Assembly (NCBI RefSeq): GCF_030704535.1
Contig: NC_081812.1
Span: 15,597,001 to 15,661,000 of the forward strand
Direction: 5' to 3'
DNA from: Vitis vinifera
Lineage: Eukaryota > Streptophyta > Magnoliopsida > Vitales > Vitaceae
DNA: 64,000 nucleotides
Part shown: piece after piece, positions 23,101-35,858 of the stretch
Numbering within the stretch: the first letter of the stretch is position 1
How the letters are laid out: each line of letters begins with the position of its first letter
Notes under the pieces: model-generated
Database searches by the model: none
Seen by the model: the letters and a program-made list of their open reading frames with translations, nothing else
Told to the model about the DNA's origin: nothing
Position numbers and translations under genes: made by a program

Positions 23101-26100
23101 ATTTTCTACTACCTTTTTTGGCAGAAGTTCAAAATTGATCCTACATGAAATATCAGACTTTTGGCTATGGGAATAGCTTCTTATTTAAACCCCTTTGTGG
23201 GGGATTTTTTTCACTTGAGTTTGTTACTTTTGCTTTGGTTATCCTTATCCATGTCTTGGTTTGTTGTTATTTTTTTCTCAATAATAATTAATCCTTCTTG
23301 TCGTGTTATACTCATTTTCTGTTAAATGAATTGGTTTGTTTTCAATTAACAACTAATAATTTGTAATATATTAGACTCAGTACAAGCAATATAATAAACA
23401 AAATGAAAACATCCAAATGTGATGCAAAATGTAATACAATGACTTCTTCCCTTCAGAACTACCATCTTCTTCCACCACCCCAGCCCCCACAGGGGACATT
23501 AATTTAACCAATAACGAGTATAATTTGTAGCAACAAATTTATTGTGAAGTAAAATAATAACACTATTGAGGAGTTCGCCAAAGATAGGTTACAATTAAAA
23601 AACATACAGAAAATAAATGCATGAGAGGATGAAAAACAAGTAGGTCAATGCTCTTTTATTTTAGCTATTACATAAACAGGACACCAGGGGAGGGATTGCT
23701 ACAAATTTACCTGATCTGGATCGTTTCAAACTCAATAATTCTGGAGAAACAATTGACACTTCTGTTCTCTCTTTGATGCTAGGATGCGTTACCTAAATAA
23801 AACACATTAAGAAGGAAAGAAAAAGAGATATAGAATAAAGTTAAGAAACAATAAAACAGATAAATAAAAACAAACCCAGATAAATTAAAACAAATAGGCA
23901 ACAAAACTGCAGATAGAAACATGCTGAGAACATCAGAAAGTTACATCAACCAACCAACAATAATAGCTGCGTCCTATCCCATCTCATGAACCCCCAATTT
24001 CCAAGTTACAGTAATCATGAGTAAGAACTAACTCAGGGTTAAATGCTATTTCAAGCACCAAGGTTGTTAAGGTACCTAGATGATAACATTTCATCTGCTA
24101 TCTACGTAAATGTTACAGGAAACCCAAATGCTAACATATCTCAGTTAGCAGCACCATTATATACAAGACTTATCATATTGCATCAGATTGTTATATTAGA
24201 ATAAGAATTGTCCCATCAATTCCTTCACTTAGAAAATAATTCCTAACTAGAGATTTTAATCACCTTCAATCTCATAATCACTATATAAATTGAGAAACTG
24301 TTGAGAATATATCTGGTTGATCATAATGGAAATGTCAGTCAGTAAATAGCCATCAAATTGTAAATCAATATGTTTGATGAACAGCCAGGTTCTTATAATT
24401 AATGCACATAAGTTAAAGGAAAAGTAAAATAGACTTTATACAGAGAAGTCCTGAGAACAACTGACCTGTATATTGTAATCTAATTTCCTCTTAGTCTTCT
24501 TTCCAGAACTGCTTGCTCTCTCCCCAACTGGGGTTTTCAGGTCGATTTTTTGGTTTGCCTGACCGGGCCTAGTGGAAGGTCTGACTGATTCATTTGTGTT
24601 CTTACTCTGTATTTTGGCTTGAATCATAATGTTTTCATGGTTTTGTTTGCATTTTGCATTAGTATAAGCAGGAGGGAACTCAGAATTCTTCTGAGAACCA
24701 TCTTTTAAACACTCATCATCTAGTTTTTCTACTGTTATATTATGATGCTCTTGAGGTCCAACATCAGACAAATTCGAGATACTTTCTCCTCCTATTTCAC
24801 GGCTAATATTTCCTACAGTGTTGTTTACATGATCAAAACCCACTGGAACGGAAATGAAGCTTTTTCTTTTAGTTTTCAACCCAATTTCAGCCTTTTGTCC
24901 TTCCTGCCATTTTCTGTTTGACTTCCTTGACTGACATTTTGATACTTGGCCCTCTGATTGACAGGGAATATCCTCCGAGATGTCCATTTTTTTCCCAGAT
25001 TGAGCACTTGCAGTCAATGAACTTCTGTTCAAATTCCCTACATCTTGGTTCTCACAGGCTTCAAATGGAGAACTCCGCTCATTATTTTTACGCTTCATTT
25101 CCACAACATCTTCACTGTTTTCATGTCTTGCTTCATTAATGGCCTTCTTGCACTGGTTTGTTTCTTCTTGCAAAAAAAGAAAGAACATTAGTTGGACAAT
25201 GATTTTCTTGCCACCTACCACTCCCAATTCACATAAGAAAAAGAAAAAATGGAAAACTTAACATAGTTTAAGCAGAATTCTTGAGATTGGACAAGAAAAT
25301 TCATAATGGAATATGACTCGAATGAAATGATGCTACATATATTACTTTCTGAGTCCATCATTAACTTGTCTAGGTCATGGGTACTTATTGAAACAACGCC
25401 AGGGTTACTTCTTGAAACAAACCCACTGGTAGAGCCTCCCTCAAAGCACTTTTCAGCATATTCCTCCCAGTGAGGAGGAAAACCAAACAAGAAATGATTG
25501 AACACCTGTCTACAGGAAAAGGAAAACATAAACTTCAATTTGGAATGGAAACAGCTATACAAACTTGAGCTATTTTCCATGAACATGGCAAAGCTATCAC
25601 CTGACATCAATACAAGTAAACATAGTTTGGCAATGACAGAATTAGTTGCATATCATGTCTCCAAATTAAACTTTTCCTTAATGCTTGTAAAATTAGAAAT
25701 TTATATTATATATGGTTTTACGTTTGATTTGTTCCTTTTGCTATTGCTCATACCATTGATATGTCTAGATCAACATATCATCAGTATGTCAAAGTAAAGG
25801 GAAAATCATATAATGAGTATGTGTGTTTAAATCCTATGTTAGGGGTCTTTCAAATGCCCATATCCAATAAGCTGTGAATATGTCTAATGCAGATCCTTGT
25901 TGTCCTACATCAATGTTAGACTGAAACATTTTACCAGTACAAAACAGGACTCTGAATCGAGACTTGATACAAAAGTAAATAGATAATTCTCCATAGATAT
26001 CAACTAGATCTTGAATTAAGTTTTATTGCCTTTTTTTTTTTCCCTGATAGGCACTGTTGCAAAAATTAATTAAGAAAATGACCTTTAATTAAATTTTGTT

Positions 26101-28015
26101 AATAGAAATCATTCTTTCTAAAAGAGATTGGGAGAAGCAAAAATCTACCTACCTCAGAGGGAAACCCATTTTCATTTGTACGTAACTTGTTTATGAAGCC
26201 CTTGATAATGACAGTTATTCCATCAGCAGTCTCAAGAGTGAATACATCATATCTCTTGATAATTGGTGCAGATGAAAACACTCGCACAGCTCGTTGCCTG
26301 CAGCATAAAAAGGAATATCCTTAAATGGCTAAAGTACCAGTACCTCCAGGTCCCCTGGAATTATTACGGATCAAAAAATGAAAACATGCAGGAATATGAA
26401 ATTAAACCTAACTAGTGACTCGGCTGCATGTGATGTGCATGTTTGAGTCTTTGAGATGATCCAATTCAGCAAATCAACTACACAGGCCCTGTACAATTTG
26501 ATGATATGAACATCTATCTAATTCCATGGACCAGCACAAAACTCTAGGAATGTTGACTAGTTTGTCAAATTAATATGATTAAAATTTAAAGTCCAACAGC
26601 TCAAGGCATTTCTTGTACTATATTTCCATAAAATTGGAGCCCTCAGTCTGTTTGTTTTTCTACATCATTCTATCTTCCCCCCATCCCCCATTCCCCCTCT
26701 CTCTCTCATTTTTCTATTTTGATATAGCATGCTGGAAGTGGTTCATGTCTTGTAAGCATCTCTAACATCAAGTTCCACAACAACTATTTCAACACCATTA
26801 CAAGGACATGGGAAAGTGAGGGAGAGAATTGTCTTGGAGGTAATACTCCAACCACCATTTTGAACACTGTTAGATTACTAAATTAATATTGATGTACTCC
26901 TTAACTTCTAATATTTAGCCTAATTCCTTCTTTTTTACTTTTGGGTTGGGCAAAGGTGGTCAAAATTGATGTTTGAGGAAATGGTTATGATGGTTTTTAG
27001 TTCCTAGTATAGATGAAAATCGAAGAAGTAAAAAGGACAGCATAACAAGATAAGTCCACTGCAGAAAGGAGCAAAGTGAATAGCATTATATTAGAAAACA
27101 AGAAATGATAGCCTTTCTTCCAGTAAAAATGTACCAAGTACATCACCCATGGAGCAAAACTGCAAAACATCAACCAAACGACCAAATAGTAAAATTAAGT
27201 TTTTAACAACTGAATTAACCAACAAATAAGCCATAGTATAGCTTTTTTTATGACTCTACACTCAAGATCAACTTAGATACTTTACAATGACTATTGTAAC
27301 ACCCACGTCTACACAGTCAAGAGCTTCTCTCCTCACAATTACCCCATGCAACTATGACATCCTAGTCTGTGTCACATGAGATTGCAAGGCCAGATGGACA
27401 GACACTCTTTGAGGGCCAGACAAAAGACTCCCATACCATCTGTAATGCCCCACTCTGTCCCATTCAGATTTTGTCCACTCCTAGCTAGGTCCTCAGTTTT
27501 GAACGCGTTTTCAAGGGTCCAATAGAAGGAAAATCCAAAAATTCTTCAACACAAACAATAATTTAGAAAGAAAAGAAAAGAAAAATAGAGGTTGACGACT
27601 TCTTCTGAGATTACAATTTCAACTACATATTTATATTTGATTTCATTATTTTATACTACTCAAATGGACATGTAATAAAAAAGAAATCCTTAACAACGAA
27701 AAGGATCTTACTCCTTTGAGGACAACCCCGCAACCGCTAGTCGTTTCCCTTCGAAGCCCTTCTTGGACTTGATCAGCCACCAATCTTGCAAACAAACCTT
27801 GGAAAAGAAGAAATGCATTGTTTATTTGCCGAGCAATGAGAGGAAAATAAAGTTTCTATTCCTTACTGATGATTTCCCGCCATACAGAATCAAAACCGAA
27901 AAATTGAAATGCAAGAAAGGTTTTGTGAGGAGGAAGTGAAGAAAGCACTTACTGTTTGTTGAAAATAAGATGATGAATCGTTGCTGTTGATGCTTGGATC
28001 AGAGTCCGAAGCCAT
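20175..28015 (-). CDS. KNL2: KNL2-like kinetochore protein (SANTA domain and CENPC-like motif)
   Basis: Plant KNL2 proteins bind centromeric chromatin and promote CENH3 loading. The nine exons I infer are 28015-27953, 27797-27712, 26297-26153, 25505-25346, 25166-24466, 23792-23711, 22890-22832, 21531-21477 and 20212-20175. All junctions are GT-AG and every phase fits, giving 462 residues. Exons 2-4 hold the SANTA domain (DWWLIKSKKGFEGKRLAVAG, KRYDVFTLETADG, FINKLRTNENGFPSE, FLFGFPPHWEEY; residues 22 to about 120). Exon 5 encodes a long polar, lysine-rich linker ending in basic KKTKRKLDY. Exons 6-8 hold the CENPC-like motif RSRSGRLLLPSLDFWRNQ followed by DRRITGI (residues about 409-439), with the expected Arg and Trp. 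The 12-residue last exon is the least certain part. An internal exon may be missing, because the Arabidopsis protein is longer. Confidence 0.88.
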
Positions 28016-28110
28016 GGAAGTAACCGATTGAAGGAGACGATTTCAGACTCGAGGCGATCCTAGGGTTTTGAGGTTTTGAAAGGGCTTACTAAGAGGCCCA
28101 TGGGCCCAAA
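28016..28110 (-). promoter_or_regulatory. KNL2-like gene proximal promoter: telo-box and site II-like palindrome
   Basis: The telo-box AAACCCTA lies on the minus strand at 28068-28061, 46 bp before the ATG. A perfect palindrome GGCCCATGGGCC (28095-28106) contains two GGCCCA site II (TCP-type) cores back to back. Telo-box plus site II is a known pair in plant genes expressed in cycling cells, which suits a kinetochore gene. Function is inferred from the motifs. Confidence 0.6.
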
Positions 28111-29011
28111 ACGCGGGCAAACCGAAACCTCTCTCACTCTACCATCTTCGCCGAAAATCCTAGGTACCAAATATCGATGACTATTTTATGGAGGAAAATT
28201 CTAGATACCGATTATGAATATGGTTGTAAGTATATAATAAAATTTAGAAATATTTGGTTAAAAATGATGAAATAATCTCTAAATCGGAAATTTAACTCAA
28301 CTTATTTTTTTTTTTAAAGTAACTCATTTTTTATATAAATACCATTTTCTATTTAAAGTATTTACATGTTAGTTTTAAAAGAAATAGTTATTTTTATAAG
28401 AATATAATAAGGATATTTTTGTCCAAATGATGTCAAAAAATGGTGAAAGGTTAAATTTCAAAAATTGAGTTTTGAGTGGCCCTTTTAATCAAACAACCCT
28501 AAAATTTAAATCAGGTAAGTATTAAGTATATAAAAGCAAGTTATAGGAAGAATGATATGAAAAAATAATGCTCAACTTAGGCACATAGTATATATATATA
28601 TATATATAATATTTTTGTTTTATAATTAAATAAATTTAAAAACATTTTCTATTATGTTTCTGAATAGGGGAGGTAACTTACATACAAAAAGAAGTGAATT
28701 GAACCTACTAACCAATCTCTATATATATACACTCAGTTTTGATGCTCACTAATCTATCAAAAGTCATTTGATATTAACAGATGCAATATGTCCAACCAAA
28801 TAAAACAACTGCATTTTGCCTTTTATTTTGTTTAATATAATGAAAACATTCTACATGTAAGAATTTATTAGTCATTCTCATGGAAGTTGGAACCATGTGC
28901 TTCACACATCGTAGAATTCGGTTTCCTGTCAACACTCGAGGCGTTCCAGAAAATATGATAATATTTCCAATGTGATGACCAAGCCTAACAGTGCGAAAGT
29001 GGGGAGGAGAA
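28111..29011. other. Intergenic between KNL2-like and 5-oxoprolinase genes
   Basis: About 0.9 kb of AT-rich spacer with a (TA)n microsatellite at about 28589-28608. The right end should include the 3' UTR of the 5-oxoprolinase gene. No gene seen. Confidence 0.6.
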
Positions 29012-32000
29012 TCAAAAGAGAGAACCCCATCCTCCACCTCCCGGAGTTAAAATCCGAAGAATTTCCCCTGCCTGTACCGCCACAGTGTTTTTACCTCCGA
29101 GATACACTTCTCGTTTATCTTTTGTAATGAGGTAATTAGCTCCACGAGCCCCATCTTTTCCTCCCTTCAACCCTCTTGGTGCATGAACACGCCTCTCTGA
29201 AAGAATGCTCACCACAACTGGTCGCCTAAACTCAATCTCCCTCACAAGCCCATCACCACCTCGGTGAAGCCCTGCTCCTCCGCTGTTCTCTCTCAATCCA
29301 AACGTATGCAAAATGACTGGATATCTCTGCTCAAAGATTTCTGGGTCAGTCATTCGGGTATTGGTCATATGGCATTGGACCCCACTGGTGCCATCCCAGC
29401 TGGGACCAGCGCCACAACCACCTCCTATTGTTTCATAATAACCAAAAGTATCATCCCCAAAAGTGAGATTATTCATGCAACCCTGTGAACAGGCACAGGC
29501 CTGAAATGCAGTCAGTACAACATCAGTAACTCTCTGGGATGTGAGAACATTACCTCCCACCACAGCAGCCTTATCACTTGGAGAGAGGAATGAACCTAGG
29601 GGAATATGGATTTTAACTGGAGCCAAACAACCTTGATTGAGAGGGATATCAACATCAACCAAACATCGGATGCAGTATATGACTGCAGCAGCTGTGACTG
29701 CTTCTGGTGCATTCCAGTTCCCGTAAACTTCTGGACTGGTCCCAGAAAAATCAAAATTTGCTTCCCCTTTATGAGGATCGATGGTAAGTTTCAGATGAAT
29801 AACAGAACCATCATCCATGTAATCCTCTTCTTCAATGGTTACAGAATCTCCTGCTCCAAATTTAGGTGACTGAGATGTAACCCTAGCAGCAACTGACTTG
29901 AGCATTTCTCTCACTGCTCCTTCTGCATTGATTTGCACGTAGGTCATGTAGGCCTGAACAGTGTCCAAACCATACTGCTCAATAAGCTCTTTGATAAGGG
30001 TAATTCCTCTCCGGTTTGCAGCCACCTGTGCTTGAAGATCTGATAAATTATCTTGAAGCCTGCGAGTTCCTGGGATGTTATGAGCTGATTCATCAGAATT
30101 AGGGAACTGGAGAAGTTTGATGATTCCTTCTTCTTGAAAAATTCCCTTGTCCACAAGCTTGAATGCTTTTATGGCAGCACCTTCTTCCCATATGGACTTC
30201 GAGAAGGGAGGCATACTTCCAGGAGTGATACCCCCAATCTCTGCATGATGACCTCTACTTGCCACAAAAAATACCAGTTTCCCATTATTGAAAACAGGTG
30301 TGACAACAGTTATATCTGGAAGATGACTACCTCCAGCACAAGGATGATTTGTGACCAAAACATCACCTTCATTCAAATTGTTACCCCAGTACTTCAGCTG
30401 CCATCGAACTGTACTGGACATAGCTCCTAGATGCACAGGTACATGGGGGGCATTGGCAACCAGCCCACCATCTGGTCCAAAGAGAGCACAAGAGAAATCA
30501 AGCCGCTCCTTGATATTGGTTGATATAGAAGTTCTCTGAAGAGTCCGTCCCATCTGCTCAGCTATTCCCATAAATCTGTGATTGAAGATTGAGAGCTGCA
30601 CCACGTCTGCAACTTTTTCTGCTACCTTCACAGTGCCTAAATTCGACTGAATTTCAATTTTAATGTTGCCATATTTGGTTATTACTGCTTTACAATTGGG
30701 TTCTACTATCACAGTACTATTTCCATTCATGATGATGGCAGGACCAGGCATGACATGCCCGTACCCTAAATTTTCAAGCTTGAATAGGGGTGTATGGTGC
30801 CATCCATTCACAAAGTAAACCTTGTAGTGGCCTTCAACTTTAGGTGTACCTGAAGCAGGTTCTAGGGCCCTCGGCTTCAAAATATTAGTGACTCCTATAC
30901 CACGAACTCTTACATCACAAATTAGGATATTCCTGTTCTGCAGTTTGAATCCATACTCTTGCTGGAATAGCTTGACAAATTCAATAGCGTAGTCACATCC
31001 TACCCCATCTTCATTTAATTGTCTCTTTACCATGATGGCAGTATCTGTACCCTCATACCTCAAATTTAAATATGTTTCAGTTGTAATGTTTTCCTCTCTA
31101 AACCCTTGCATTTGCAGTTTTTGTCTCACCAGCTTTACTAAAATCACTTCTCTTCGAGTAGCCTCCAGGAGAGATTCAGGACCATAAACAGCAGAGTACG
31201 GTTCCTGAGCTTCTTCGATGACATCTGCCAATCCCATCCCATATGCACTTAAGATCCCACAGAACCTGTGAATTAGAACCTCTTTCATACCCAGAGACCT
31301 TGCAATGGCACAGGCATGCTGTGGCCCAGCACCACCAAAACAAGCAAGGGCATGGTTCCTTGTCTCATGGCCCTTCATCTCCGTTAACTGTCGTATTGGA
31401 CGGCACATTGTTTCATTAGCAACATTCACAAACCCCAGAGCAATTTCCTCCACCATCATGTCCTTTGCTGAAGGATCCTGGCTCTTCCTATAGGAGTTTA
31501 TTTGTTTTGCAAGCTTCTCGAATTCTTCCCTTGTTGCCTTGACATCTAAAGGCTGGTCCTCGTTGGGTCCAAATATTGATGGGAAATAATCAGGAATAAC
31601 AAATCCTAGAATCAGATTCGCATCCGTAACTGCCAACTCCCCTCCTTTTCGGTAACACACAGGACCTGGGTGTGCACCAACTGATTCTGGTCCCACCCGG
31701 AAAGCTCCAAATTGGAACTTTAATTTTGATCCACCGCCAGCAGCAACGGTGTTTATGTCAAGCTGAGGTGCCTGAATTATGGCACCAGCAATCTGGGTTT
31801 CTAGAACTTGTTCATAACTTCCTGCATAACGGCTTACATCTGTAGATGTACCACCCATGTCAAACCCAATGAGAGGCTTTTCTGTTTCAAGCCCAAAAAG
31901 AGTCTGTGAATAACCAACAACCCCACCTGCAGGACCAGACAAAACTGCTTTGTGGCCTGAAAATCTACTTTCTGGTGCAAGTCCTCCATCTGACTGCATG

Positions 32001-32821
32001 AACAAAACATTCACCTTTCCCAGCCCTTCATCAAATCTGGATATGAACCCTGACAAATACTCTTTAATAACAGGGGTCAGGTATGCATCCACACTAGCTG
32101 TTAAACCCCGAGGAACAGCTCGAACCATAGGAGACAAAGCTGAAGATAAGGAAACATGCTTAAAACCCAAACTCACAGCTAACTTTTCTACTGATATTTC
32201 GTGCTCTGGGTAAGTGTAGGAATGCATTAATACAACTGCTAGACAGTTAATCCCTTTCTCCAATAGACCTTTCAGTAAAGGCTTTAGAGCTTCTTCATTG
32301 AGTGGCTTCACAACCCTGAGAAGCTCACCTGAAACCCCTTTAACTAATGATGCAGAAGAATCCTGGTTTTCTTCCTCCGTATTAGGAACAAGCTCAATTC
32401 TCTCTTCAACCTCGATAACCTCCTCATAGAGATTAGATGGTTTTGATACAGTGAGGTCAAAGATGCGAGGGCGAGCCTGGTTACCAATTTGCAGCAGATC
32501 CTTGAAACCCTGAGTCACACACAGTGCAATCCTCTCCCCTTTTCTCTCTAAAAGTGCATTTGTTGCCACCGTGGTACCCATCCTTATCCATTCTATCCTG
32601 TCTGTTGGGATTTTTGAAGTCCGGGGAATGCTCTCCCCTGTAAATTCTTCAAGAATCCTTCGAATTCCTTCAATTGGAGCATCATCATAGTTTGAGGGGT
32701 CAACAGACAAAAGTTTCATAACACGGCCATCAGACTGCCCTGGTATTTCAGCATAAACATCAGTGAAGGTGCCCCCTCTGTCAATACAAAATCTGAGTTT
32801 CTCTTGGTTCACACCATCCAT
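29012..32821 (-). CDS. OXP1: 5-oxoprolinase (ATP-hydrolysing)
   Basis: Cytosolic 5-oxoprolinase (EC 3.5.2.9), which hydrolyses 5-oxoproline to glutamate with ATP in glutathione recycling. The single-exon frame gives 1269 residues, close to the 1266 of Arabidopsis OXP1, which is also intronless. The N-terminal HyuA-like half begins [15 protein letters not shown] (the ATP-binding loop, residues 11-25) and has [16 protein letters not shown] and [17 protein letters not shown]. The C-terminal HyuB-like half has [40 protein letters not shown] and the Gly-rich end GGGGWGSLF. No stop or frameshift interrupts it. A 5' UTR intron is possible (donor after 33757, acceptor before 32836 on the minus strand), but this is weakly supported. 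Confidence 0.98.
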   Translation of the reverse strand: MDGVNQEKLRFCIDRGGTFTDVYAEIPGQSDGRVMKLLSVDPSNYDDAPIEGIRRILEEFTGESIPRTSKIPTDRIEWIRMGTTVATNALLERKGERIALCVTQGFKDLLQIGNQARPRIFDLTVSKPSNLYEEVIEVEERIELVPNTEEENQDSSASLVKGVSGELLRVVKPLNEEALKPLLKGLLEKGINCLAVVLMHSYTYPEHEISVEKLAVSLGFKHVSLSSALSPMVRAVPRGLTASVDAYLTPVIKEYLSGFISRFDEGLGKVNVLFMQSDGGLAPESRFSGHKAVLSGPAGGVVGYSQTLFGLETEKPLIGFDMGGTSTDVSRYAGSYEQVLETQIAGAIIQAPQLDINTVAAGGGSKLKFQFGAFRVGPESVGAHPGPVCYRKGGELAVTDANLILGFVIPDYFPSIFGPNEDQPLDVKATREEFEKLAKQINSYRKSQDPSAKDMMVEEIALGFVNVANETMCRPIRQLTEMKGHETRNHALACFGGAGPQHACAIARSLGMKEVLIHRFCGILSAYGMGLADVIEEAQEPYSAVYGPESLLEATRREVILVKLVRQKLQMQGFREENITTETYLNLRYEGTDTAIMVKRQLNEDGVGCDYAIEFVKLFQQEYGFKLQNRNILICDVRVRGIGVTNILKPRALEPASGTPKVEGHYKVYFVNGWHHTPLFKLENLGYGHVMPGPAIIMNGNSTVIVEPNCKAVITKYGNIKIEIQSNLGTVKVAEKVADVVQLSIFNHRFMGIAEQMGRTLQRTSISTNIKERLDFSCALFGPDGGLVANAPHVPVHLGAMSSTVRWQLKYWGNNLNEGDVLVTNHPCAGGSHLPDITVVTPVFNNGKLVFFVASRGHHAEIGGITPGSMPPFSKSIWEEGAAIKAFKLVDKGIFQEEGIIKLLQFPNSDESAHNIPGTRRLQDNLSDLQAQVAANRRGITLIKELIEQYGLDTVQAYMTYVQINAEGAVREMLKSVAARVTSQSPKFGAGDSVTIEEEDYMDDGSVIHLKLTIDPHKGEANFDFSGTSPEVYGNWNAPEAVTAAAVIYCIRCLVDVDIPLNQGCLAPVKIHIPLGSFLSPSDKAAVVGGNVLTSQRVTDVVLTAFQACACSQGCMNNLTFGDDTFGYYETIGGGCGAGPSWDGTSGVQCHMTNTRMTDPEIFEQRYPVILHTFGLRENSGGAGLHRGGDGLVREIEFRRPVVVSILSERRVHAPRGLKGGKDGARGANYLITKDKREVYLGGKNTVAVQAGEILRILTPGGGGWGSLF

Positions 32822-34450
32822 ATCTATCCTCGGATCCTTAGATCAAAATCTTATGCCAGTCCTTAATTTCAAGAAGCAGCTACTGCTTTTGTTAAGAAGT
32901 GATCCAGATCTAGAGGCCTGGACAAAGAAACAAAAAATCAATTTCCATAATCTAAGGGCATAATGACCCAATATCGTGTATTTAGTATAGATAGGGCATG
33001 CAATCCATGGTAGAAAGTGGGTCAGCATTTGGTTGTACAGAATTGAATTTTATTTGGAATTTCCATTTTTACGGACTTGGAAAATATTGAATTCCTTTTG
33101 TGGATTTGGGCTGTATGGGATTTGACACAATTTCAAATCCGTTGGTTTACAGATAAACCAAATAGTGGAATTAAAATGGAGGCCTTCAATTCCAGATCCT
33201 AAATCCCATCAAAACAAGTGCAACCTCAGTGCCCATAAATACTATTCATTCTTAAAAAAAAAAAAAAAATACATATCAAAAGATGGTCCTGGAGTCAGCC
33301 TAAGTAAATCAATATCCACAAGAATGACGAAATGGGAACCGAAACGTTTGTCCAAGAATCAACTCTTCCCCTACAACAAATGAAGAACACCCTAAAATAA
33401 ACTTCAACAAATTATTAGGGCTTATGGCCATTTCAATGCAAATCCAAACTGATAGCTCAACAATAAGATCACACAGAAACAAACACTCAAAATAATTAAT
33501 TAAACTACAAAAACAGCATAAGCACACAGTTGCTAAACTTCATATGCTCGAATTCAGTAAATTTACATACGAACCGTACAAACCACCGATCATAAAACGT
33601 TGAAGAGCATACCCTGGATTGAACAATCTATATTTTTCCAGTAGAGAGATGCATGTGAATAAAGCTGGAAACCTGATAGGATTTGAGTTTTGACTAAACA
33701 AGAGTGATTTTCAGTAATTGTGGGCACCGATGGAAATGATAAGGAACTCAGTGAACCTGGACGAGATGTGCGATGGTGTGGGAGTTTATGTGAGGCAAAA
33801 GCGTTGAGGCAGAGTCTACGGGGGCGCCGCCGATTCGCTGGTGTTTGCTTTATCGTCTAACTTATATATTTACAAATAATTTAATATTTATATAAAAGAG
33901 AAAAAATAATTGAAATAAGTTTTTAAAATATAAATAAAAATTATTTACTAATTATTTTAATTTTTTTTTATATTTCCTTTTGTTTTTTCTCACTATTTTC
34001 CATTCTTCGATAACTATGATTGAGATACTAATTATTTTCCATCACAATTTGAGGAACCCATTCTCAAATTTAACGAATCAAAATTTGAAAATAAATTGCC
34101 TCAAATATAATAGAATATTTATTATGTGACTAATATTTTTTATTAATAAAAAATAAATTAAATAAATATCAATTTTATAAATAAAAGGATATTTTATCTA
34201 AAAAATTTGTAATAAATTCAAGAAATAAGTTTCATTGTATGCTCAATAGTCTAACATTTTCCTCTTAACAATCATATGTATCCAATAAAATAGATCAAAT
34301 TTATATGTATAATAAAATAAATAGAAAATTTGTTCTTAAAATAAATTTAATTAAATAACATCATAAAAGAAAAATACCACAAATTTTAATAAATGAATTT
34401 TATCTCTATAATGATAAATAAATATAAAAGTTCATTTCCTACAACTAACC
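32822..34450. other. 5-oxoprolinase leader and upstream region
   Basis: Leader and promoter of the 5-oxoprolinase gene lie in the first kilobase. A GC-rich patch near 33815-33835 stands out from the AT-rich surroundings and may mark the transcription start side. Beyond about 33860 the sequence is AT-rich with no gene. A poly(A) run lies at about 33256-33270. Confidence 0.5.
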
Positions 34451-34458
34451 ACTTCAAA

Positions 34459-35082
34459 GTAGGAGTGTAACTCGGATAGGTTGAATCAATCCAACTCGAC
34501 ATTTGGACAGGTTTAAACAATTATTTTTAATACTCTGAATGGGTTCGGATTAGGGCTTTTCAACCCAAATTCGATATGGGTTAAGCTCGGACCAAGTTTC
34601 AAATAATTAGAATTAAATCTAAACTTAATCTAGTGTTTTCATAATATTTATGATGTAGATTATCATATATGTTAGTATTCTTATTTTTATATATTTTGAA
34701 GAAAAAAAATCAAATTATACTATATTATATATTTTTTCAAAATTTAAAAAATATATATAAATTTATGTTTTTTTTTAGCTATTTTGATGTCTTATTTACC
34801 ATTTAAAATTTGCATATATATATATATATAGAAAAAAAGTTATTTTAAAGATATTATAAATGAATTTTGAATTATGTAATCCTATCAACCTGATTAATTT
34901 AAATTCAACCTAAGTCTAACTTTAACAACTTGAATTAAACCTGAGTTTAAAAAAATAAAGTTGTGTTGGGCTTAGGTTGAATATATCAAGTTAGAAATCG
35001 AATTAGGTTGAACTCAAATTGATTGTTTCTTGTTTCAGGTTGGTCTTGGGTTTACCATCAACCTAATCAATTTGCTCATGTT
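34459..35082. mobile_element. hAT-like MITE, 624 bp, duplication ACTTCAAA
   Basis: Both sides carry the identical 8 bases ACTTCAAA (34451-34458 and 35083-35090). The ends, GTAGGAGTGTAAC on the left and the complement AACATGAGCAAAT on the right, are weakly similar, as is common in old hAT derivatives. The interior has no coding capacity and holds an (AT)n run at about 34814-34830. Confidence 0.65.
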
Positions 35083-35090
35083 ACTTCAAA

Positions 35091-35858
35091 TAATCAATTT
35101 TATGAATTAAATTTACTTTCAATATATTTTTTAATGGTTTTATAAATCATTTTTTGTCATGATTTTTTTTCTTTTTCTAAATTTTGTTTATAGATGATGC
35201 ATAAGAGAATTTTCGAGTAAATATTAAGGTGATAAGTTTATCATTTTTAAAAAATCTATGACCCTATCTAGCAACTATTTTTGAAAATAGGTTTTTTTTT
35301 ATTTATAAAAATACATTTCATAATAAAAAAACATAAAATGACTTTTTACTTTTTAAAACACAAAATATTACATATTTTATAACAAAGAAACCAAAAAAAT
35401 AACTTTTTGCTTTAAAAAAAATATATATATAGTATTTTCATAAAACATATTTTAGTTATTTTTTAATTATTTTTTACTTGTTTTTAGAAGATTATTTTAA
35501 AAAATAATTATATAAATATGAATAATAACTAAATATAAAGCACTACATATAAAAATATATTTAAAAATATAAAAAATATATTAAAAACATTTCAAATCTT
35601 AAACATGTTTTTATTATACAAAAACATTATTTTAAAAAACAGTGTAGATAGTTTCAAAAATATTAAAAAATGCAAATTAAATGTTCTATATAAAGTAATA
35701 TATGAAATAAATTACAATTATGACACTTTGGTTACCACATGCAGTAATAGAATGAATCATTTAACATTTAACGTCATTTAGGGGTTTAGGGTTAGGGTTA
35801 GGGTTTTTCATCTTGCACAGTTGCACTCCGCTGTCTGCGTGGAAACAGAGGACGGAGA
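35091..35858 (+). other. AT-rich spacer and promoter of the RRM gene, with telomere-like repeats
   Basis: AT-rich DNA without a gene leads to the RRM gene. At 35783-35806 there are three and a half head-to-tail TTTAGGG/TTAGGG-type units ending in TAGGGTTT (35799-35806), the reverse complement of the plant telo-box. They lie 53-76 bp before the ATG, in the promoter or 5' UTR. Such telo-boxes are common ahead of plant genes for translation and organelle biogenesis. Confidence 0.65.

Noticed and set aside
27310-27530. Repeat fragment in KNL2 intron 2 (TGTAATGCCCCACTC, ACGCG-containing)
   Set aside because: It resembles a widespread plant repeat, but I could not define ends or family with enough support to annotate it.
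29264-32213. Several + strand frames across the 5-oxoprolinase gene
   Set aside because: All are antisense to an intact, conserved 1269-codon gene and have no homology of their own.
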